From Sphingorhabdus sp. 109 (lineage in GTDB: Bacteria; Pseudomonadota; Alphaproteobacteria; Sphingomonadales; Sphingomonadaceae): a stretch of DNA of 64,000 nt. Where the stretch lies: positions 272,001 to 336,000 of the forward strand of contig NZ_LR732707.1 of the NCBI RefSeq assembly GCF_902506555.1, given 5' to 3'. Below the pieces are notes generated by a model that was given only the letters and a program-made list of their open reading frames with translations, did no database searches and was not told the origin of the DNA. Shown here piece by piece: positions 42,642 to 49,949 of this stretch (position 1 is the stretch's first letter; every line of letters begins with the position of its first letter). Made by a program: the position numbers and the translations under genes.

Positions 42642-43154
42642 TCAGGCCAGCTTTAGAAACATCATCAGCCTGACGTCGATGCCGGCGCCCTCTTGTCGCT
42701 TCCTGTCGATGAAATCACTCAACGCGTGCAATGCGACACGATGAACGGTGATATCCTCTCCATCCACGCCACCGCCTACGCCGGTCCTGGTCAATCCTTC
42801 GGCTCTGAACAGCGAGAAGCTTTCGGAAACCATGCCGGGAGATGAATAAAATTCGCCCAGATCCGTCATCACTTCCGCACGATATCCGGTTTCTTCCTCC
42901 AGTTCGCGGATCGCCGCGACAGCGCTGTTTTCCTCGGCATTATCATCATGATCGCCGACCAGTCCGGCGGGCAGTTCGATACAGTTTTTGCCCAGCGGTA
43001 CGCGAAATTGCTCGACCAGCAGCACATGGCCATCGTCGACGGCGAGAATGACCGCGGCCTTGATGCCGCGGCTGCGGGAGACATATTCCCATTTGCCCTC
43101 GCGCTTGGCCGTGATGAATCGGCCTTCCCACATGATCTCGATATTGTCGAACAT
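42642..43154 (-). CDS. Nudix hydrolase, ADP-ribose pyrophosphatase type
   Basis: A 170-aa protein. The Nudix box is AEENSAVAAIRELEEETGY, with the REllEEtG core intact; the first Gly is two residues further from the Glu than in the GX5E consensus. VILAVDDGHVLLVEQFRVPLG and FYSSPGMVSESFSLF are typical of ADP-ribose/NDP-sugar pyrophosphatases. Start ATG 43154 (MFDNIEIMWEGRF) is preferred over the longer frame from 43199. The gene is the last of a minus-strand group with two TPM proteins and lemA. Confidence 0.85.
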   Translation of the reverse strand: MFDNIEIMWEGRFITAKREGKWEYVSRSRGIKAAVILAVDDGHVLLVEQFRVPLGKNCIELPAGLVGDHDDNAEENSAVAAIRELEEETGYRAEVMTDLGEFYSSPGMVSESFSLFRAEGLTRTGVGGGVDGEDITVHRVALHALSDFIDRKRQEGAGIDVRLMMFLKLA

Positions 43155-43235
43155 ATTGATCCCGTGCCTGTTGTGCGTCTGGACATGTGCCTGCCGCAAA
43201 AACGGCCGGTCGGCAAGCTCAGGGCGAAGGGAAAG

Positions 43236-43913
43236 TCAAAGTTCAATCAGCCGGTCGGGCAATTCGTTGGGATTCTGGTCGGATTTGGGAAAATGTTCGG
43301 CCAGGACGATGCCCATCTGGCGGACCGCTTCGGCCATGCCTTCGCCCGGCGTACCAGCGCGTACCAGGTCGATCATGCCGACCATTGCGTTGCCCCAGAC
43401 GTCCGGTTCCACCTTGGCGACAATAGCCTCATCAGCCACGATTTCCGCGCGATGTTCACGCATCGACAGATAGAGCAGGATGCCGGTCCGTCCGACCGTG
43501 CGATGATCCGTGGACACGCGGAACAGGGATATCGCCCGCTTGCGCACCCGTGATTTCTTGATCGGTGGCGGGATGAGCAGGAAGAGCAGAGGCTTCCAGA
43601 TCAGGATCAGCCGCGTACCGAAAAATTTCAGCGCCGCAAAGATGAACAGCGCCCAATAGGGCAGGGCGGTGATGCCGCTCCAGCCACCGGCCAGCCAGTC
43701 GACGATGCCCAGATAGATTTCCGGAAACAGGCTGATCACCAGCAGGGCGGTCAGCGCCACCAGACCGGATATCGCCCAGGCGACGTCTCCATAATGGTCG
43801 GACTCGCCGGTGACGATAGTGACGATTTCGCCATCGGTCGATTTCTCCGCCTGCGAGACTGCGGACGTGACGATCTTGTGATCGTCCGGGGTGAACTGAT
43901 TGACTTTGGCCAT
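43236..43913 (-). CDS. TPM-domain membrane protein (second TPM protein)
   Basis: A 225-aa protein. An N-terminal TPM domain half (FTPDDHKIVTSAVSQAEKST, GEIVTIVTGESDHYGD) is followed by two or three membrane helices (AISGLVALTALLVISLF, LPYWALFIFAALKFF, PLLFLLI). The cytosolic or periplasmic rest contains ILLYLSMREHRAEIVADEAI and GMAEAVRQMGIVLAEHFP. It resembles YgcG-associated proteins of unknown function. ATG 43913 overlaps the upstream stop by 1 nt, with GGGAGG 6 nt before it. Confidence 0.8.
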   Translation of the reverse strand: MAKVNQFTPDDHKIVTSAVSQAEKSTDGEIVTIVTGESDHYGDVAWAISGLVALTALLVISLFPEIYLGIVDWLAGGWSGITALPYWALFIFAALKFFGTRLILIWKPLLFLLIPPPIKKSRVRKRAISLFRVSTDHRTVGRTGILLYLSMREHRAEIVADEAIVAKVEPDVWGNAMVGMIDLVRAGTPGEGMAEAVRQMGIVLAEHFPKSDQNPNELPDRLIEL

Positions 43914-44707
43914 CACCATCCTCCCGAAGCGCCGCCGCCGCCAAAGCTGCCGCCGCCTCCGCTAAAGCCGCCGCCTCCGCCGAAGCCGGAACCGCCGCTG
44001 CCGCCGCCCCAGATAACGACCGGGCCGGCACCACGCCGGTAGCGTTTGCCACCGCGGTTGGAGAACATCGGGATGATGACGAAGAATATCAGGACGAATA
44101 TCCAGAAAATGATCAGGCCAATATTCTCGCCATCGCCTTTGCTGGCTTGCTGACTGGCCTGCTGCGCGACCGCGAGCGCTTCTTCCTCCGGCAGCACCAG
44201 TTGGTTCGAAATACGGTCGACGCCGGCAATGATGCCGCCGGCCATATCGCCATTACGGAACTGGGGAAGGATATCATTCTGAATGATGATGCTCGACAGG
44301 GCGTCGGTCATGATGCCTTCAAGGCCATAGCCGACTTCGACGCGCACCTTGCGCTCATTGGGCGCGACCAGCAGGATCAGGCCGTTATCCTTTTCCGCTT
44401 CGCCTTCTCCATCCTGTCCGATGCCCCATGTCCGGCCAAGCTGATAGCCATAGTCGGCGATATCATAGCCTTCGAGACTGCTGACCGTTGCAACAACCAG
44501 CTGGCGATTGGACTGGCTTTCCAGCGCCGCAAGCTTCGCAGTGAGCTCGGCTTCCTGCGCAGGATTGAGCAGATCCGCCTGATCGACAACGCGGCCGGTG
44601 AGTTCGGGAAAGCTCTGGGAAAAAGCCGGGCTGGTTACCGCCATGAAGGCGATAACCAAGCCGAAGATGGTAGTCTTTAGCGGCGAAAGGGGCCGAAGAG
44701 CTTTCAC
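43913..44707 (-). CDS. TPM-domain protein YgcG-like
   Basis: A 264-aa secreted/membrane protein. The signal peptide (VIAFMAVTSPAFSQS) is followed by a TPM domain (RVVDQADLLNPAQEAELTAK, GLILLVAPNERKVRVEVGYG, GIMTDALSSII). A membrane helix near 205-225 and a Gly-rich tail, made of repeated GGGGGFSGGGGSFGGGGASG blocks, complete it. The family is partnered with LemA; its role is uncharacterised (membrane stress, phosphatase-like fold). The start is GTG 44707, 2 bp after the lemA stop, so it is coupled. Confidence 0.85.
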   Translation of the reverse strand: MKALRPLSPLKTTIFGLVIAFMAVTSPAFSQSFPELTGRVVDQADLLNPAQEAELTAKLAALESQSNRQLVVATVSSLEGYDIADYGYQLGRTWGIGQDGEGEAEKDNGLILLVAPNERKVRVEVGYGLEGIMTDALSSIIIQNDILPQFRNGDMAGGIIAGVDRISNQLVLPEEEALAVAQQASQQASKGDGENIGLIIFWIFVLIFFVIIPMFSNRGGKRYRRGAGPVVIWGGGSGGSGFGGGGGFSGGGGSFGGGGASGGW

Positions 44708-44709
44708 TC

Positions 44710-45300
44710 TTAAAAGCTGACTTCAGGCGCTTCGTCCGCGCCTTCTGTCGTGGCAGCAAAGGGCTCCATCGGTTCGGCACCGTGGATAATCTTCGCGCCG
44801 ATGATATCGGGGAAGGTGCGGATCGTCGTATTATATTCGCGGACCGCTTCATTATAATCGCGCCGCGCTACGTTGATGCGGTTTTCCGTGCCTTCGAGCT
44901 GGCTTTGCAGGGCAAGGAAATTCTGGTTGGATTTGAGCTCGGGATAGGCTTCCACCGTTGCCATCAAACGTCCAAGCCCTTGCGAGAGGGCACCCTGTGC
45001 GGCGGCAAATTCCTGAACCTTCGCGGCATCGCCGAGATCATCGGCGCTGAGCTGAATCGAGGTTGCTTTAGCCCGGGCTTCCACCACGGCGGTCAGCGTG
45101 TCCTGTTCCTGCGTAGCAAAGCCTTTGACGGTCTCAACGAGATTGGGGATAAGATCGGCGCGGCGCTGATAGGTGCTTTCAACATCAGCCCATTTGGCTT
45201 TGGCATTTTCTTCCGCTGTCGGCACGCTGTTGATTCCACAGGCGCTCAGCGACAGGGCCACGGCCGGCACCACCAGAATTTTGATCAACTTGTTCAGCAT
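44710..45300 (-). CDS. lemA: LemA family lipoprotein
   Basis: A 196-aa protein. N-terminus LIKILVVPAVALSLSAC is a lipoprotein signal (lipobox LSAC); the LemA domain follows (WADVESTYQRRADLIPNLVETV, EAYPELKSNQNFLALQSQLE, NRINVARRDYNEAVREYN). LemA proteins are mostly helical and anchored in the envelope; function unknown. ATG 45300 is chosen (GGAGGG about 10 nt upstream); the longer frame to 45615 overlaps mscL in antisense and is rejected. First gene of the lemA-TPM-TPM-Nudix group. Confidence 0.88.
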   Translation of the reverse strand: MLNKLIKILVVPAVALSLSACGINSVPTAEENAKAKWADVESTYQRRADLIPNLVETVKGFATQEQDTLTAVVEARAKATSIQLSADDLGDAAKVQEFAAAQGALSQGLGRLMATVEAYPELKSNQNFLALQSQLEGTENRINVARRDYNEAVREYNTTIRTFPDIIGAKIIHGAEPMEPFAATTEGADEAPEVSF

Positions 45301-45445
45301 TTTTTTGAAACCCTCCATCCACACGGCGAAACGCCGCACCACGTTGTAAAAATAGGTATCAATGGTCGCCTTTGCAACGACTTCCCTCGACAATTTTGGA
45401 TTTTTCATACATTTACACGGCTTTAGAAACGGGAAGGGAATTTTT

Positions 45446-45871
45446 ATGTTAAACGAGTTCAAGGCATTTATTCTGAAGGGCAATGTGCTCGATCTGGCGG
45501 TCGCTGTCATCATTGGCGCCGCCTTTGCAACGATTACCACGTCATTGACCGAAGATGTGATCATGCCGGTTGTCAGCGCCCTGTTCGGGATGCCTGATTT
45601 CTCGGGAATGTTCATCCTGCTCGGCTCGCCGCCAGCCGATTATAGCGGTGCGATGACCGACTATGCAGCGCTGAAGGAAGCCGGCGTACCGATGCTCGGC
45701 TGGGGCCAGTTCCTGACCGTGGTGATCAACTTTGTCATATTGGCGTTCATCATCTTCATGATTGTCCGCTACGCCAACAAGGTGATGAAGAAGGCCGAAG
45801 AAGAAGCGGCAGATCCGGGTCCGAGCGAAATTGACCTGCTGAAGGAAATCCGGGACAGCCTGAAGAAGTAA
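45446..45871 (+). CDS. mscL: large-conductance mechanosensitive channel MscL
   Basis: A 141-aa channel protein: MLNEFKAFILKGNVLDLAVA (amphipathic N-helix and start of TM1), VIIGAAFATITTSLTEDVIM, the periplasmic loop, TM2 (VVINFVILAFIIFMIV) and the C-terminal helix DLLKEIRDSLKK. It forms a homopentamer that opens on hypo-osmotic shock. GGGAAGGGAA lies upstream of ATG 45446. A strong terminator follows 18 bp after the stop. Confidence 0.96.
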   Translation: MLNEFKAFILKGNVLDLAVAVIIGAAFATITTSLTEDVIMPVVSALFGMPDFSGMFILLGSPPADYSGAMTDYAALKEAGVPMLGWGQFLTVVINFVILAFIIFMIVRYANKVMKKAEEEAADPGPSEIDLLKEIRDSLKK

Positions 45872-45888
45872 CGCTCGCGATTGGCGAT

Positions 45889-45951
45889 ATCGTCCCTTTT
45901 GCAGCCTGGTTTGTGCGATGCACAACAGGCATGGCAAAGGGGACGATTTTT
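45889..45951 (+). terminator. long intrinsic terminator of mscL
   Basis: ATCGTCCCTTTTGC (45889-45902) pairs with GCAAAGGGGACGAT (45934-45947) with one G-U pair. The loop folds again (GCCTG...TTGTGC gat GCACAA...CAGGC). Five T close it. The 190 bp after it contain only the AT-rich promoter zone of the next lipoprotein. Confidence 0.88.
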
Positions 45952-46143
45952 ATGTCTGTAGCCGGAAAACGGCCGGTTGAAATCATTCGAAATGCCGCAA
46001 ATTTGTAATAATAGTCGTTATATTACAATGTTATAACGGGCATCTGCATTTTTTGAGATACATTCGGAATTTTCAATCCTATAGGCTCGCTCGGCTGGAT
46101 TGATTCTCAGCCAATTTGAACGACGATATGGGGACTAATTATT

Positions 46144-46374
46144 ATGCGTAAATTCGCTGTTTTGGCTGCATCCGCAGCTGTATTCGCTTTGTCTGCTTGC
46201 AATGCTCCAGCTGAAGATGCTGTTGTCACCGACGAAGTTGCTACCGAAGAAGTAGCACCTGCTGAAGATGCCATGGCTGCTGAAGAAGTTGCTCCGGTCG
46301 CTGAAGAAGCAACCGCTGAAGCTGCTCCTGCAGACGAAGCTGCTGCACCAGCTGAAGAAGCTGTTGCCGAGTAA
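46144..46374 (+). CDS. small acidic Ala/Glu-rich lipoprotein
   Basis: A 76-aa protein. Signal MRKFAVLAASAAVFALSAC (lipobox LSAC, lipid on Cys19), then an Ala/Glu/Val-rich, almost Arg/Lys-free tail (TDEVATEEVAP, AEEVAPVAEEATAEAAPADE). It is unstructured-looking and strongly anionic. It shares signal sequence and downstream terminator with the gene at 46540. The upstream region is unusually AT-rich. Function unknown; envelope anchoring is inferred. Confidence 0.8.
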   Translation: MRKFAVLAASAAVFALSACNAPAEDAVVTDEVATEEVAPAEDAMAAEEVAPVAEEATAEAAPADEAAAPAEEAVAE

Positions 46375-46412
46375 GCTCGCAACAACCGAAATTCCCTCTG
46401 GGGAACTAGAGA

Positions 46413-46446
46413 AGGGTCAACCGGGCAACCGGTTGACCCTTTTTTT
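46413..46446 (+). terminator. intrinsic terminator of the first acidic lipoprotein
   Basis: AGGGTCAACCGG-GCAA-CCGGTTGACCCT: a perfect 12-bp stem with a GNRA tetraloop, followed by about seven T (46440-46446). The sequence from GGGGAACTAGAG through the stem is repeated almost exactly at 46836-46878. Confidence 0.93.
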
Positions 46447-46539
46447 ATATTTTTTTGAAACGCGGGAACCAATTGATGGTCGACGGGTTGATGGGACCGA
46501 GGAGCCTTTTTCGCTCCTTCCAATTGACGAGGGATTAAT

Positions 46540-46806
46540 ATGCGTAAATTGATGATTTTGACCGCTTCTACTGCAGCTCTGGCACTCAGCGCCTGTGCAC
46601 AGGAAGACACTAGCGGTGCGGAAACCGAAACCGAGGTGCAGGCTCAGGAAGCCGAAATGGAAGCAGACCGTCTCGACGAAGCTGCTGACAATGCGATGAC
46701 CGAGTCGGCTGAAGAATCGCTGGAAAACAAGGCGGACGCGATGGAAGACAAGGCTGATGTGCTGGAAGACAAGGCTGATGCCGAAGAAGGCGTTCTCGCC
46801 CAGTAA
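46540..46806 (+). CDS. small acidic lipoprotein, paralogue of the gene at 46144
   Basis: An 88-aa protein. Signal MRKLMILTASTAALALSAC (lipobox LSAC), then an acidic tail with Glu/Ala/Asp and the repeated phrase ENKADAMEDKADVLEDKADAE, which would form a helix or coiled coil. GAGGGATTAAT before ATG 46540 is a good RBS. The first residues and the terminator are near copies of the neighbour at 46144, so the pair arose by duplication with divergence of the tail. Confidence 0.8.
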   Translation: MRKLMILTASTAALALSACAQEDTSGAETETEVQAQEAEMEADRLDEAADNAMTESAEESLENKADAMEDKADVLEDKADAEEGVLAQ

Positions 46807-46846
46807 TTCGCCCAGCCATTACGAATTCCCCTTGGGGAACTAGAGG

Positions 46847-46878
46847 AGGGTCAACCGGGAGGCCGGTTGGCCCTTTTT
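46847..46878 (+). terminator. intrinsic terminator of the second acidic lipoprotein
   Basis: AGGGTCAACCGG-GAGG-CCGGTTGGCCCT, a 12-bp stem with one G-U pair, then TTTTT. The left arm is identical to that of the terminator at 46413. Confidence 0.92.
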
Positions 46879-46929
46879 CTTGTCTGTGCACTGTTCATTC
46901 AGAATTATATCCCTATATAGGAAGCGTCC

Positions 46930-47290
46930 GTTTCGACGGACTATGGTGATAAATTGTGATGTGTAATAGACACTACGGACCCGGGGGCAGTACCCGGCGG
47001 CTCCACCATTTCAGGCGATTTGCAGCGATGCGAAGCGCTTTTGCTGATGGGGCCGAACCAGGATCGACGGGTGTTCAAAGGCGTTATTTTTACCCGGCCT
47101 GAGTATGCCGTGATTGCTCAAAACCTATAAGTGCAAACGATAACGAAGCACTCGCTATTGCTGCCTAACCCATTGACCTCACGGTCATAAGTTAGAAAGC
47201 TACGCGCGGTTGAACCCACCGGGCAACAGAAGGGAATTCAGCGGTTTGGAAGGCACCGGGCAACAGAAGCCTTCCACTTCATTCGCAAAG
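46930..47290 (+). ncRNA. ssrA: transfer-messenger RNA, circularly permuted two-piece form
   Basis: The acceptor piece comes first: T arm CCGGG-GGCAGTA-CCCGG (from 46982), then CGGCTCC (46998-47004) and ACCA (47005-47008). After a spacer of 40 nt the coding piece begins with GGGGCCG at 47049-47055. This pairs with CGGCTCC, giving the conserved third-pair G-U of an alanine acceptor stem. AACCAGGATCGACGGGTGTTCAAAGG is the tRNA-like part (given here only to show the place). The tag frame lies at 47133-47168; repeated CACCGGGCAACAGAAG-type segments at 47218-47275 belong to pseudoknots. The outer ends are approximate. It rescues stalled ribosomes with SmpB. This permuted layout is characteristic of alphaproteobacteria. 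Confidence 0.95.
47133..47168 (+). other. tmRNA proteolysis-tag reading frame
   Basis: Resume codon GCA at 47133, then AAC GAT AAC GAA GCA CTC GCT ATT GCT GCC TAA: the tag ANDNEALAIAA. The terminal hydrophobic-Ala-Ala is the ClpXP/ClpAP degron; ANDN and related starts are usual in alphaproteobacteria. Confidence 0.92.
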
Positions 47291-47348
47291 ATGTAAGCAT
47301 AGCCTCAGTCCAGTGGCGCCGCGAAAACGGCTCTGCTGCGCGGCGCAT

Positions 47349-47579
47349 TCAATATTCGGAGCTGTAGATCCGGTTGAGGTCGATGGCCTCGATCATCTTG
47401 GCCCCGGCCATGAACACCGCTCCGGTCACCGCCAGAAACAGCAACTTGCCGCCCCATCCGGGATATTCAACGAGATAATGCTGGCCGCGCTGGACCGCAC
47501 CGGTCGCAAGCGCATAGATGATCAGGAAAGCCTCGAACTTGGTCTTGATAACGAACAGCCGTCTGAATTTTTTCCACAT
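47349..47579 (-). CDS. small membrane protein of unknown function
   Basis: A 76-aa protein with a basic N-terminus (MWKKFRRLFVIKTKFEAFL) and two hydrophobic helices (AFLIIYALATGAV; GGKLLFLAVTGAVFMAGA). It ends in the polar MIEAIDLNRIYSSEY. Codon use and a clean start support a real gene. Such short proteins are common in sphingomonads but have no known role. Confidence 0.75.
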   Translation of the reverse strand: MWKKFRRLFVIKTKFEAFLIIYALATGAVQRGQHYLVEYPGWGGKLLFLAVTGAVFMAGAKMIEAIDLNRIYSSEY

Positions 47580-47679
47580 GACGATTGCATAGCAAGCATT
47601 GTGCCAAGCCCAGAAAACCGGCGCTTTCTATTGTGAAATATGGTAAACTGTAAGTTAACCCGACAGTCGCGCGGTAAGA

Positions 47680-48942
47680 TCAGTCTTCGAGTTCGGCCAG
47701 ACGGCAGACGTCGAGCAAGCGGCTTCGGGCCTGCCTGACAAGATCTGCCAGCGGCGGATCCTGCAATTGATCGGGACTGATCGCTTCCGGCCAATATTCG
47801 CTCACCACCCGCGCGATCATATCCAGCTTCTCCGGCGTTGCCATAAAGCGCGGATCGACCGTAGCCGGATCCGCAACCACCCGGAGCCGCAGACAGGCCG
47901 GGCCGCCGCCATTGGCCATCGACTGGCGGACATCGACCGGACAGAGCCGGCGGATCGGACCATTGCCCGCCACCAGGTCGGTCAGATAGGTCCAGACGGC
48001 CTCATTTTCGTGCGCCTCGCTCGGCAGGATCAGCGCCATGCCGCCGCCGTCCGGCAGGCTCACTAGCTGGGCGTTGAACAGATAGGATGTTATCGCGTCG
48101 GCCAGACTGACCCGGTCGGCCGGTACGATGATGATCTCCGCCTCCGGCAGCTTGGCCCGGATCGCCTCATAAAGCGCATCGGGCTGTTCGAACGCCTGTT
48201 CGTGGGTGAACAGCACCCGCTCGTTGGCCACCGCGACGACATCATTGTGGAAGGCCCCCGCAGCAATAGCCATTTCCGCCTGCTGCGCGAAAATCACGCG
48301 CTGCTCGTGCAGCCCATGCTTGCGCGCCACCGCCTTGCTCGCCTCGATATGCTGGCGGGCGGGGAAGGGGCCGCCGCTCTTGCCATAGACAAAGATCTCG
48401 AGGCCCGGCGCGTCATGGCCGGAGCAGAGCCGCATATGATTGGCCGCGCCCTCGTCGCCGAATGGCGAGGGAACCGGCGCGTGCACGGCGAAATGCTCGT
48501 GATCGGCAAAGGCGAGCTGCAATTGCGCCAGCGTGCCCGGCCATTCATGGCTGCGATGCGGCATGGTCTGCAGATTGGCGACGGTGAGATGGCATTTGTC
48601 GTCGGGCGCATCCGGCGCGGGGGACACGGTCGCGGCATTGGCCGCCCACATCGACGAAGCGGAGAAGGCCGCGGCGCGCAAATGCGGTTCAGCGGCAGCA
48701 ACATCTGTTCCCAGTGCTTCCAGCCAGCCGCTGTTCGGCCGGTCCAGCGGCATGAAATAGCCCTGCGCCAGCCCAAGCTCCAGATTGTGCCGCATCTTGG
48801 CGATACCCTGCAGCGCCGCTTCCCGCGGATAGGCGGTCGCGCCGGCATTGGTCGAGGAGGCGATATTGCCGAGGCTCAGCCCGGCAAAATTGTGACTCGG
48901 CCCGATAATGCCGTCAAAATTGATTTCAACCATCCGGCTCAT
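47680..48942 (-). CDS. astB: N-succinylarginine dihydrolase
   Basis: A 420-aa enzyme of the amidinotransferase-like fold: GIIGPSHNFAGLSLGNIAS at the N-terminus, MWAANAATVSPAPDAPDDKC and NGGGPACLRLRV are AstB hallmarks. NDVVAVANE carries a likely catalytic His/Asp region. It hydrolyses N2-succinylarginine to succinylornithine, CO2 and ammonia. The start overlaps the astA stop by ATGA. Second step of the AST arginine-degradation pathway. Confidence 0.94.
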   Translation of the reverse strand: MSRMVEINFDGIIGPSHNFAGLSLGNIASSTNAGATAYPREAALQGIAKMRHNLELGLAQGYFMPLDRPNSGWLEALGTDVAAAEPHLRAAAFSASSMWAANAATVSPAPDAPDDKCHLTVANLQTMPHRSHEWPGTLAQLQLAFADHEHFAVHAPVPSPFGDEGAANHMRLCSGHDAPGLEIFVYGKSGGPFPARQHIEASKAVARKHGLHEQRVIFAQQAEMAIAAGAFHNDVVAVANERVLFTHEQAFEQPDALYEAIRAKLPEAEIIIVPADRVSLADAITSYLFNAQLVSLPDGGGMALILPSEAHENEAVWTYLTDLVAGNGPIRRLCPVDVRQSMANGGGPACLRLRVVADPATVDPRFMATPEKLDMIARVVSEYWPEAISPDQLQDPPLADLVRQARSRLLDVCRLAELED

Positions 48943-49949
48943 CGCGGAATATACCGGATTTCGTCGCCGACCGAGAGGCCGATATTGGCGGCAGCCTGTT
49001 CGTCGATCACCACGCCGTCGTCATTCTCGCCCAGCATCGCATAGGTCGCCTGAAAATCACCGAGCTTGCCGCGTGAAATGATCGCTTTCGTCTCGCCTTC
49101 ACCGAGCGCGCTAATCATTGCCGATTTTGCATTGCGAACGCTGGTGACATCTTCGGTCCGGGCGATCATCGTCGGGCCACCGTCAAAAATATCGACATAG
49201 CCGTCATAGGAGAAATTCTCGTTCTCCAGCATCCGCATGGCAGCCCGGCCATTGGGATGGGGCACGCCGATCGCGGCGCGCGCGGATTCGCTCAGCATGG
49301 CGGTATAGATCGGATGTTTGGGCATCAGGTCGGCAATGAACTGGTTGCCGTGGATGGCGTTGAAATAGTCTGCTTCCTGAAAACTCATGCCAAAGAAGCG
49401 GCCGGCAAGACCGTCCCAGAAGGGCGAGCCGCCCGCCTCGTCAATGATCCCGCGCAGTTCGGCAAAAATCTTGTCACCGAAGCGCGCGCGATGTTCCTTG
49501 ATGAACAGATAGCGGCTGCGGGCCAGCAACATGCCGAGACCGCCGGCGCGCTCGCCAGGATGCAGGAACAGACCGCCGACTTCGCTGGCCCCTTCCAGAT
49601 CGGTGACCAGGCTCAGCATCTGGGCGCTGAACGTCCGGTCAAGCTCCTTGCTGGTCTGCGACAGGGTGCTCAGGCGATAGGAATAGAAGGGCCAGGTCTG
49701 CCCGACCTTGGTGAACAGTTGCGAGGTGCCCCGCACCGCGCCGGTTTCGACATTTTCCAGCACCATGACAAACAGGTCATCGCCATGTTCATTGCTGTCA
49801 TTCTGATAGGCGCGTTCGGATCGTTCCAGCTTATGGGTCAGCGAATCCCGGTCGGCCGGCAGGTTGGTAAAGCCGCCGCCGGTCAGTTTCGCCATTTCGT
49901 AGAGATGCTGCAGATCATCGACCCGCGCCGCGCGTATCCGGAAACTCAT
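48939..49949 (-). CDS. astA: arginine N-succinyltransferase
   Basis: A 336-aa GNAT-like acyltransferase: FRIRAARVDDLQHLYEMAKL and GGFTNLPADRDSLTHKLERSE at the N-terminus, then the LHPGERAGGLGMLLARSRYL acyl-CoA loop and FSYDGYVDIFDGGPTM. It transfers succinate from succinyl-CoA to arginine, the first AST step. It is a single-subunit form. Overlaps the M20 gene by ATGA and precedes astB, so the three are one operon. Confidence 0.95.
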   Translation of the reverse strand: MSFRIRAARVDDLQHLYEMAKLTGGGFTNLPADRDSLTHKLERSERAYQNDSNEHGDDLFVMVLENVETGAVRGTSQLFTKVGQTWPFYSYRLSTLSQTSKELDRTFSAQMLSLVTDLEGASEVGGLFLHPGERAGGLGMLLARSRYLFIKEHRARFGDKIFAELRGIIDEAGGSPFWDGLAGRFFGMSFQEADYFNAIHGNQFIADLMPKHPIYTAMLSESARAAIGVPHPNGRAAMRMLENENFSYDGYVDIFDGGPTMIARTEDVTSVRNAKSAMISALGEGETKAIISRGKLGDFQATYAMLGENDDGVVIDEQAAANIGLSVGDEIRYIPR

